Below, piece by piece: positions 1 through 6,612 of a DNA stretch of 13,325 bases. A model generated the notes under the pieces. The model ran no database searches. It worked only from the letters and a program-made list of their open reading frames with translations, and was not told where the DNA came from. Origin of the DNA: JAWXBR01 sp034440235 (lineage in GTDB: Bacteria > Bacteroidota > Ignavibacteria > Kapaibacteriales > Kapaibacteriaceae). A program made the translations under genes and the position numbers. The DNA is taken from NCBI GenBank assembly GCA_034440235.1, contig JAWXBR010000069.1:1-13325 (forward strand). Reading direction: 5' to 3'. Numbering within the stretch: the stretch's first letter is position 1; the number at the start of each line of letters is the position of its first letter.

Positions 1-26
1 GTGTGTGTGTGTGTTCGTGTGTGTGT
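1..26. repeat. Interrupted GT dinucleotide microsatellite
   Basis: The window opens with seven GT units, a TC interruption, and about five more GT units. It lies more than 100 bases upstream of the first gene. Dinucleotide tracts this long are uncommon in bacteria and can be phase-variable by slippage, but no gene visibly depends on this one. It may continue beyond the window edge. Confidence 0.8.
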
Positions 27-132
27 TCCCCAGCACCCCTACACAATCTCTTTTAGCACATCCCCCCTGTAACATGCTGCGAAACAGATTCGCGGAGCCA
101 TTTGTTACGAATTGTTTGGGTAAAATAAATAA

Positions 133-987
133 ATGGTGACATCACACACTACCCTATTTTCGCACATGGATACTTATGACCAAGTCTCTGTGGCCGTTGA
201 AGCCATTCGTTTACATACAAAAACGTGTCCTAACGTTGGTATCATCCTCGGAACCGGTTTGGGTGGCGTGGTATCCCAGATGGAGGTCGTGACGTCGATT
301 GACTACGAAGACATCCCCCACTTCCCCGTAAGTACTGTCGAATCACACCACGGCAAGCTACTATTCGGACGACTTGCGGACCGTGACGTAGTGGTGATGC
401 AGGGCCGATTCCATTATTATGAAGGCTATTCCCTGCAGCAGGCGACGTTTCCTGTCCGGGTGATGCACGCCCTTGGCGTTCACACCTTGCTCGTATCGAA
501 CGCCTGCGGTGGCCTAAACCCGCTGTACCGACGGGGTGACCTTATGCTGATGGACGACCACATCAATCTGATTGGGGATAACCCTCTTCGTGGAAAGAAC
601 GATGAACGATTTGGTCCGCGTTTCCCCGACATGAGCGAACCCTATGCTCGCCACCTTTTGCTTCGCGCAGAACAAGCAGCACTGCGGCTGCAACACAAAG
701 TGCATCGAGGGGTCTATGTGGCGGTTGCCGGACCTAATCTTGAAACACGCGCTGAGTACCGATTCTTGCGTACTATAGGGGCAGACGTCGTTGGAATGAG
801 CACCGTACCCGAAAACATCGTTGCACGTCACATGGGAATGGATGTCCTTGGTATTAGTATTGTCACCGATGAGTGCTTCCCCGATTCGTTGCAGCCCGTG
901 CATCTCGACGATGTGCTTGCTGCAGCGGCGTTAGCCGAGCCAACACTTACCGCCATTTTTACCGATGTAATCCGTCACCTCGGTTAG
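133..987 (+). CDS. Purine nucleoside phosphorylase, trimeric PNP-I type
   Basis: This enzyme splits purine (deoxy)nucleosides with phosphate into free base and (deoxy)ribose-1-phosphate, in cytoplasmic purine salvage. The 284-residue protein has the phosphate-binding start GIILGTGLGG (residues 36-45), a HHGKL stretch (72-76), and QGRFHYYEGY (90-99). It also has SNACGGLNP (122-130), the base-binding AGPNLETRAE (199-208) and GMSTVPE (221-227). With no gaps, human PNP Glu201, Ser220 and Asn243 align to Glu204, Ser223 and Asp246; the last is therefore an Asn-to-Asp change in the purine pocket. The ATG at 133 was chosen as the longest start. The ATG at 166 (273 aa) is equally plausible, since neither has a Shine-Dalgarno sequence. 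The gene is first in a plus-strand run, 44 bp ahead of a lipoprotein gene. The family call is firm; the exact substrate preference is not. Confidence 0.95.
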   Translation: MVTSHTTLFSHMDTYDQVSVAVEAIRLHTKTCPNVGIILGTGLGGVVSQMEVVTSIDYEDIPHFPVSTVESHHGKLLFGRLADRDVVVMQGRFHYYEGYSLQQATFPVRVMHALGVHTLLVSNACGGLNPLYRRGDLMLMDDHINLIGDNPLRGKNDERFGPRFPDMSEPYARHLLLRAEQAALRLQHKVHRGVYVAVAGPNLETRAEYRFLRTIGADVVGMSTVPENIVARHMGMDVLGISIVTDECFPDSLQPVHLDDVLAAAALAEPTLTAIFTDVIRHLG

Positions 988-1031
988 TTGAAACACGAAA
1001 CGTAGATCTAATCCGAAACGACCTCAACGCA

Positions 1032-2048
1032 ATGAATAGACCCCTTCTCCAGAGCCCCTTACTTGCCGTTCTTCTCGGAATATTCGTTGCATCGTGCACG
1101 CCCGAGGAGCCGACGATAAATTCATTCGACGATCGGTGGCGCCTGCTGGCCAGTGACGGAGCGAGTCTTTCGCTGTATGCCATGCCCGATGGTAGCACAC
1201 AACGTACTGATGTGTGGGTAGGGGGCTCGTCGGCTAACATTGTAGAGTTCAGAGATCAACTATACGTAATGCCCACAACCGATCCGTGGATCGTAATTCT
1301 TGACCGAACGACGTTGTTGGCGCTCGACACCATAAACATGGATACGCTTGGCACAGTTTCAGATATCGCATTTGCCAATGCAACAACAGCGTATGCTGTT
1401 CACACCGATAAGAATCTCGTCAGCGTTATCGATATCACGACAAACCAGACGGTGCGCACGATTCAAGTTGGTGACGGAGCTCACAGCATTGCTGCGTTAG
1501 GAAATCAGCTTGCCGTTGCCTGCTCGCGCGCAAACATCGTACAGATCATCGATTCGAGAACGAACGTTGTCGAGGCATCGATTGGTGTCCCTGAAGTGCC
1601 GTACTACGTACGCGCGTCGATTGCAACAACTGAATTTGTTGTTGTAAGCTTGGGTACAGGCAAACTCGACGCAGCAGCGCAGAGCTCACCGAAGATTTCT
1701 TTTGTGAACGCATCTACACGTGAGCTTATCGGCGGAGTCGAGCTAAGTTTTCGCGTAGCAGACGCGCTCGAACAATTCCCGAAGGGACTGGTTGTAACAT
1801 CATCGGGTTTTGCCTACGTGCCCGTTCAGTCTGGTGTGCTGCGCGTCAATGCAAGGCAACGCAACAAAGCAACATTAGTCATACGTTCTTCATTTAGCAA
1901 CATTGGTTACAGTCCATCGCGTGCGGAAGTAATGCTCTTACGCGAGGACGAACCGGTCGTCGAGGTGTGGGACGAAGTGGCAGCTAACCAGAAAGCAAAG
2001 GTCATCATGCGCGCAAATCCGGGCGCATTCATTGCACTTCCACGGTAA
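1032..2048 (+). CDS. Beta-propeller (YVTN/YncE-like) lipoprotein
   Basis: This is a predicted exported lipoprotein of 338 residues. The start at 1032 gives a hydrophobic leader (about residues 5-18) ending in the lipobox V-A-S-C with Cys22 as the lipidated residue. An in-frame extension further upstream would bury this leader and overlap the PNP gene, so it was not used. The mature part shows repeats of about 40 residues with the pattern (x)VxVID-x-TN-x-(V)-x-x-I-x-V, for example around VSVIDITTNQTV and VQIIDSRTNVV. These are typical of YVTN-type beta-propellers, which form surface or periplasmic binding scaffolds. Threonine after the Cys suggests an envelope lipoprotein, probably outer membrane. 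The gene's stop overlaps the next ATG (TAATG), so it is translationally coupled to the acetyltransferase-like gene. Its ligand and role are unknown. Confidence 0.75.
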   Translation: MNRPLLQSPLLAVLLGIFVASCTPEEPTINSFDDRWRLLASDGASLSLYAMPDGSTQRTDVWVGGSSANIVEFRDQLYVMPTTDPWIVILDRTTLLALDTINMDTLGTVSDIAFANATTAYAVHTDKNLVSVIDITTNQTVRTIQVGDGAHSIAALGNQLAVACSRANIVQIIDSRTNVVEASIGVPEVPYYVRASIATTEFVVVSLGTGKLDAAAQSSPKISFVNASTRELIGGVELSFRVADALEQFPKGLVVTSSGFAYVPVQSGVLRVNARQRNKATLVIRSSFSNIGYSPSRAEVMLLREDEPVVEVWDEVAANQKAKVIMRANPGAFIALPR

Positions 2049-2935
2049 TGCTCGACAGCATACGTCATAGAGCCTCGGCGTTACATAACATCGTCGTCTT
2101 CCCCGATGCACTCGATGTACGCACACTTGCTGCAGTCGTAGAGCTTAAGGCACTGCATGTGTGTATGCCTGCTCTTGTTGGCGACGCAGACGCCATCGTA
2201 CATGCTGCCGCCGATGCTGGTATAGACATCAGCGAAATAGCTATCGTCGACTCGACATCGACCGACCATCCAACTCCCCTTCTGTATGCAGCACAGATGG
2301 TACATGATGGTCATGCACACGCTGGCGTTGCAGGAAGTCTGTCGACCACTGCCGACGTTCTGCGCGCAGGCATTAGCCGCATCGGGCTAGCAGAAGGCAT
2401 GAAGACTGTCAGCAGTTTTTTCCTCATCGTGCCAGTCGAAGGCAGTGCTGTTTTTTTTGCCGATTGTGCCGTTGTGCCAGCACCCACGCCATCGCAATTA
2501 GCTGACATTGCAATTGCATCGGCCGACAACTACACCTTGCTTGCCGAAGACGAAGCGCGTGTTGCGTTCTTAAGTTTTTCAACAAAAGGTTCGGCGCAAC
2601 ATTCAACCATCGATGCAGTGAACAGCGCTCTGGCATTATTAAAGGAACGACGTCCGGATATCATAGCCGACGGCGAACTGCAAGTCGACGCAGCCCTCGT
2701 TCCTGCAATTGCAGAACGCAAAGCCCCTTTGTCGCCCCTTGCCGGACGTGCCAATGTTCTCATCTTTCCCGATTTGAACTCGGGAAACATAGCGTATAAG
2801 ATTGCACAACGCATCGGCGGCGCACAGGCATATGGTCCGATAGTACAAGGCCTAGCAAAACCATTCTGCGATTTATCGCGCGGCTGCACCGTAGCCGACA
2901 TAGTAAGCGTTGCTACTATCGCAAGTTTAATGTGA
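2048..2935 (+). CDS. Phosphate acetyltransferase-like enzyme (short form)
   Basis: The PTA/PTB family interconverts acetyl-CoA plus phosphate with acetyl phosphate plus CoA. The C-terminal half is very close to true phosphotransacetylases. It shows AFLSFSTKGSA (173-183), GELQVDAALVP (209-219), FPDLNSGNIAYKIAQR (240-255) and GPIVQGLAKPFCDLSRGC (263-280). Ser277, Arg278 and Asp284 match Methanosarcina thermophila Pta Ser309, Arg310 and Asp316, and Arg106 matches Arg133. The protein has 295 residues, against about 330 for standard single-domain Pta. About 24 residues seem to be missing between IVDS (67-70) and AAQMV (81-85). That is where Pta normally carries the LRKHKG segment with the CoA-contacting Arg87. 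The start overlaps the stop of the upstream lipoprotein gene by one base. No acetate kinase gene lies in the window. It could instead act on another acyl group. Confidence 0.85.
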   Translation: MLDSIRHRASALHNIVVFPDALDVRTLAAVVELKALHVCMPALVGDADAIVHAAADAGIDISEIAIVDSTSTDHPTPLLYAAQMVHDGHAHAGVAGSLSTTADVLRAGISRIGLAEGMKTVSSFFLIVPVEGSAVFFADCAVVPAPTPSQLADIAIASADNYTLLAEDEARVAFLSFSTKGSAQHSTIDAVNSALALLKERRPDIIADGELQVDAALVPAIAERKAPLSPLAGRANVLIFPDLNSGNIAYKIAQRIGGAQAYGPIVQGLAKPFCDLSRGCTVADIVSVATIASLM

Positions 2936-2977
2936 GACGCGAAAAGCGTCTCGAACCACTAGGTTCGGCTTCGAACC
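2934..2977. terminator. Hairpin cluster between convergent genes
   Basis: A perfect 7-bp stem (GAGACGC, loop GAAAA, GCGTCTC; 2934-2952) starts inside the stop codon of the acetyltransferase-like gene. A second perfect stem, GGTTCG-GCTT-CGAACC, spans 2962-2977. The converging hslO gene ends at 2990, so this is probably a bidirectional terminator. Neither stem has a clear T-tract on the plus strand, so the function is inferred from position and structure. Confidence 0.6.
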
Positions 2978-2989
2978 AAGGTTCCAATC

Positions 2990-3880
2990 CTAGTTCCTAG
3001 GCACGAGCAGCTGCATCTTCAGCTCCGCGAAGTCAGCTTCTGTCAGGTGATAACGATTGTTACAATACTGGCACACGAGTTCTGTATGACCTTCGCGTTC
3101 CATGCCTGCAATCTCTTCGTATCCGAGCGTGAGCAGCATGCCCTTGAACTTGTCCATCGAACAGCGACAGAAGAAGTCTACGGGTGAGGTGCCCATGATC
3201 TCGACTTCACTTGGGAGTACCTGACGCAGTATGTCTTCTGCCGAATAGCCATCATTGATGAATTGTGTGAGACGCCCGAGGTAGTCGATGGTATCGTACA
3301 CACGAAAGATGTCCTCGGGCCTTGCCCCTGGCATTGCTTGGATTAACAAGCCCGCACTTTGTGTGATGATGTCTTTATCGTCGAACTCTACATCGAGCAC
3401 AAACGTCGACGGAATCTGCTCAGACTGGGTTAAGTAATACGAGAGGTCACTTGTTACATCGCCCCTGCGCAATTCTACAATGCCTGTGATGGGTTCGTGT
3501 TTACCGTACAACACACGTTGTACTTTAAGAAGTCCGTTTCCCAGCGGCGATTTCGCTTCAGGATCGGGCTCACTGTTCAGAACTGCAAATCCGCGCACCT
3601 CGCCCACTTGCAATGCTTCGGTAAAGACGCGACGCACCGGACCGTCACCGGTCATGTCTATTGCAATGCGCTCTTCACCTTTTAAAAACGACGCCATGAG
3701 CGATGCACTGGTAAGGCCGCGCGCTAACATGAGCGCGCGAAGGGGCTCGAGTGCATGACGCTCCTGCGCGGTGCGCACACATGTGACGTTATGGATGCAT
3801 GCTGCACGAAACATCCCATCTTTTGTAATGCACTTCGTTACGCGATCGCGTTCAGTCCATCTCTTCTTCATCTCATCCAT
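2990..3880 (-). CDS. hslO: Hsp33 family redox-regulated chaperone
   Basis: Hsp33 is a cytoplasmic holdase activated by oxidation and unfolding; when reduced, its four C-terminal cysteines bind zinc. The 296-residue protein has the N-terminal substrate-binding core with GEVRGFAVL (93-101), GNGLLKV (114-120) and the Y-x-x-Q-S-E-Q-I-P motif (149-157). The C-terminal redox switch is intact, with Cys238 and Cys240 (CRC) and Cys270 and Cys273 (CQYC), giving CxC-x29-CxxC spacing. The length is normal for the family. The chosen ATG lies inside the end of mutS (8-bp overlap, same strand), so the gene is probably co-transcribed and coupled with it. An in-frame ATG three codons later (at 3871) is an alternative start. 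The N-terminus carries a few extra charged residues before the usual start of the domain. The stop codon lies beside the convergent hairpin cluster. Confidence 0.95.
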   Translation of the reverse strand: MDEMKKRWTERDRVTKCITKDGMFRAACIHNVTCVRTAQERHALEPLRALMLARGLTSASLMASFLKGEERIAIDMTGDGPVRRVFTEALQVGEVRGFAVLNSEPDPEAKSPLGNGLLKVQRVLYGKHEPITGIVELRRGDVTSDLSYYLTQSEQIPSTFVLDVEFDDKDIITQSAGLLIQAMPGARPEDIFRVYDTIDYLGRLTQFINDGYSAEDILRQVLPSEVEIMGTSPVDFFCRCSMDKFKGMLLTLGYEEIAGMEREGHTELVCQYCNNRYHLTEADFAELKMQLLVPRN

Positions 3881-6395
3881 CGATTGATTCCTTTAGTTCA
3901 TGTAGTGCCTGAAGCGCTTGCAGTGGCGTCATATTCGACGTATCGATGTCGCGTAAACGATCTCTCAACGAATCATCGCGCAATTCAAACATCGACAACT
4001 GATCTGGTTTCTGTCGTCCACCTTCCATCTCGCGGAGCACGGCGCGAGCGCGCGTGATGACTGCCGGAGGCAGTCCGGCCATGCGTGCAACGTGAATTCC
4101 GAAGGAGTGATCGCTGTGTCCGGGTACAACGCGGTGGGTGAAGACGATCGTGTCGGCAAGTTCGCGTACCTCTACCTGATAGTTGCGAATGCGATGGAAC
4201 TGATCGCTCATCGATGCCAGCTCGTGGTAGTGCGTTGCAAACAGCGTTTTGGCACCCACCACTTCATGCAGGTACTCGACAAGCGCCCAGGCAATCGAGA
4301 TGCCGTCGAACGTTGCAGTTCCACGACCGACTTCGTCGAGCAAGATGAGACTGCGCTTCGTTGCATTGTGCAGAATGTTCGCCGTCTCTTGCATCTCCAC
4401 TAAAAACGTGCTCTCCCCTGCCATGATGTTGTCCTGTGCACCAACACGCGTAAAGATTCTGTCTGTCGTTGGTACAAGTGCCGAAGCCGCTGGTACGAAG
4501 CTGCCGACGTGGGCCAAAAACACAATTAGGGCGGTCTGACGAAGGTGACTCGATTTGCCGGACATATTGGGTCCGGTTATCAGGTGTATCTGCTCTATGT
4601 CCGGATCCATCTGCACAGAATTCGGTGTATACGATGTGCCGTGTGGTAAGAGCTTCTCGATTATCGGATGCCGCGCACCGACAATATCAAGCTCACGTCC
4701 GTCGTGCACCGTCGGCATCACATATTTATTTGTCCGTGCAACATCGGCAAACCCCGCAAGCACATCAATGCGCGCAATAGTTTCTGCTGTACGCTGAATT
4801 GCAGCGCAATGTTCAGAGACTCGCACACGCAGCGCCGTGAGCGCTGCTGTTTCCAATGAAAGCAGCGAACTCTCTGCATGTAACAATGTGTGTTCGAGTG
4901 CCTTCAGTTTATCTGTCGTGTAGCGTTCAGCGTTTGCGAGGGTTTGTTTACGCACAAAATGTTCGGGCACTTTTGCGGTGTTGGCGTGCGTGACTTCGAT
5001 GTAATAACCAAACACATTGTTGTAGCCCACCTTCAATGTGTTTATGCCCGACTCGCGACGCTCCTCTTCTTGATACGCTGCAATCCACGACTTGCCATCG
5101 GTGAGAGCGGATGTTTGCTCGTCGATTTCGGCGTTGAAACCCTGACGAAATATTTGCCCCTTGCCTGAGACCCCTGCTGGCTCGTCACGCAAAGCATCGT
5201 GCAGGTGCGCGCACACATCGGCATGGTCGTTCTCTTCGTCGCAAAGATTTTGCAACACGGGTAAGGGGCTCGCACTGCACAGACTCCGAACGACGGGCAG
5301 TCTGTCGAGTCCGTGGCGCAGCGCCACCAAATCGCGTGCATTCGCCTTGCCGCTCACAATGCGCACAATTAACCGCTCTATGTCACCCACATGCGCTAGC
5401 TCTTCGCAAAGGGCGTCGAGCAACACCGTGCTTTCTGTAAAACTTTTTACTATTTCAAGTCGGTCCTGTATTTGCGCGCGCTGCAACAGCGGAGCCTGCA
5501 TCCACCACCGCACCAGGCGCGCACCCATCGGTGTTTTTGTGTGGTCCATGATGTCGATAAGCGTCGGCTGTATGTCCAGCGCCTTACGCGTCGAAGCATC
5601 GAGCACCATGATGTCGTCGGGGTGCATCACACGCATCGACGTGATGTGTGCAAGCGAGGAGCGTTGCGTCTCGCCCACATAATGCAACACCACACCAGCA
5701 GCATTGAGTCCGTGTGTTAACGTGTCCGCCCCAAACCCCTTCAGATTCAGCACATTAAAGTGACGCAGCAACAGCGGCTCTGCAAAACCCTTTTCAAACA
5801 GCCATGGTTCGAGTCGGGTTGTTGTATACGGAAACGACACCGTTGCAAGAAGTTTTTCCCACCAGTCGCGTTCGGCTTTGCTGACGATTATTTCAGCAGG
5901 ACGAAACGATTCGAGCAACGATGCCATGCGATTGGGTTTTGTCTCGCCAGCCAGAAACGACCCCGTCGACACATCACACAGGGCGAGTCCGCCATGTTCG
6001 GTAATACACGCCACATACGTATGCGCCGACGTATCGAGCAGCTTGTCGTACATCACCACGCCTGGCGTCACGACTTCGACAACATCGCGCTTTACAATAC
6101 CCTTTGCCTGCTTCGGATCTTCGAGCTGTTCGCACACTGCCACACGATGGCCGCCCCTTACCAGCTTCGGCAAATACACATCCAACTGGTGATGCGGAAA
6201 GCCCGCCAACGGAATTGCCCCAGCCGCACCATTATTGCGCTTTGTAAGTGTTATGCCGCATGCCTGCGCCGTCCGCACAGCATCATCGCCAAAGGTCTCG
6301 TAGAAGTCCCCAAGCCTAAACAGCAAAATCGTATCGGGGTACCGCTCCTTAATCTGGCGGTATTGCCGCATCAGCGGTGTTTCCTTCTCTGTCAT
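3873..6395 (-). CDS. mutS: DNA mismatch repair protein MutS
   Basis: MutS recognises base mismatches and small loops and, as an ATP-driven clamp, recruits MutL. The 840-residue protein is full length. The mismatch-reading Phe-x-Glu lies in GDFYETF (Phe31, Glu33). The connector and lever domains follow, with the clamp region around 440-500. The ATPase has Walker A GPNMSGKSS (608-616), the signature DNIMAGESTF (655-664), Walker B LILLDEVGRGT (683-693) with Asp687-Glu688, and the ATHYHEL segment (720-726). A perfect beta-clamp-binding pentapeptide QLSMF sits at 799-803, and the C-terminal MTPLQAL motif (822-828) is present. Walker A has Ser where proteobacterial MutS has Gly, a change within family range. 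The gene reads away from the tRNA-Ser gene with only 29 bp between them and overlaps hslO downstream. MutS1 identity is secure. Confidence 0.98.
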   Translation of the reverse strand: MTEKETPLMRQYRQIKERYPDTILLFRLGDFYETFGDDAVRTAQACGITLTKRNNGAAGAIPLAGFPHHQLDVYLPKLVRGGHRVAVCEQLEDPKQAKGIVKRDVVEVVTPGVVMYDKLLDTSAHTYVACITEHGGLALCDVSTGSFLAGETKPNRMASLLESFRPAEIIVSKAERDWWEKLLATVSFPYTTTRLEPWLFEKGFAEPLLLRHFNVLNLKGFGADTLTHGLNAAGVVLHYVGETQRSSLAHITSMRVMHPDDIMVLDASTRKALDIQPTLIDIMDHTKTPMGARLVRWWMQAPLLQRAQIQDRLEIVKSFTESTVLLDALCEELAHVGDIERLIVRIVSGKANARDLVALRHGLDRLPVVRSLCSASPLPVLQNLCDEENDHADVCAHLHDALRDEPAGVSGKGQIFRQGFNAEIDEQTSALTDGKSWIAAYQEEERRESGINTLKVGYNNVFGYYIEVTHANTAKVPEHFVRKQTLANAERYTTDKLKALEHTLLHAESSLLSLETAALTALRVRVSEHCAAIQRTAETIARIDVLAGFADVARTNKYVMPTVHDGRELDIVGARHPIIEKLLPHGTSYTPNSVQMDPDIEQIHLITGPNMSGKSSHLRQTALIVFLAHVGSFVPAASALVPTTDRIFTRVGAQDNIMAGESTFLVEMQETANILHNATKRSLILLDEVGRGTATFDGISIAWALVEYLHEVVGAKTLFATHYHELASMSDQFHRIRNYQVEVRELADTIVFTHRVVPGHSDHSFGIHVARMAGLPPAVITRARAVLREMEGGRQKPDQLSMFELRDDSLRDRLRDIDTSNMTPLQALQALHELKESIDG

Positions 6396-6408
6396 CAGTC
6401 GAAAATAC

Positions 6409-6416
6409 TATCTTTG
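6409..6416 (+). promoter_or_regulatory. Bacteroidota-type -7 promoter element for tRNA-Ser
   Basis: TATCTTTG matches the TAnnTTTG -7 consensus of Bacteroidota sigma factors exactly. It ends 8 bases before the mature tRNA 5' end, a fitting distance for a transcription start. The matching -33 region would lie within the first codons of mutS; only a weak T-rich match is seen there. Confidence 0.6.
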
Positions 6417-6424
6417 TGCGCTCC

Positions 6425-6514
<90 letters not shown>

Positions 6515-6524
6515 CCCCTTACCT

Positions 6525-6556
6525 GCCCTGCGCTTTTGCGCGGGGCTTGTTGTTTC
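6525..6556 (+). terminator. Intrinsic terminator after tRNA-Ser
   Basis: A 9-bp GC-rich stem (GCCCTGCGC, loop TTTT, GCGCGGGGC; one T-G pair) is followed directly by a T-rich tail from 6547. It sits 10 bases beyond the tRNA. It separates the tRNA from the ATPase gene, which argues that the ATPase start lies downstream of it and that the ATPase has its own promoter. Confidence 0.85.
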
Positions 6557-6612
6557 TGATAGCGTTCCTCAGACTTTGCGCTGTCTTCTCAGTTGTTGCT
6601 ACTAGAAAGTCT

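Noticed and set aside
873..1031. Upstream extension of the lipoprotein gene to an ATG at 873
   Set aside because: It overlaps the end of the PNP gene, reads as low-quality sequence, and would hide the signal peptide and lipobox that begin at 1032.
2962..2998. Partial tRNA at the convergent gap
   Set aside because: GGTTCG resembles a T-loop, but no acceptor stem, anticodon arm or D-arm is present.
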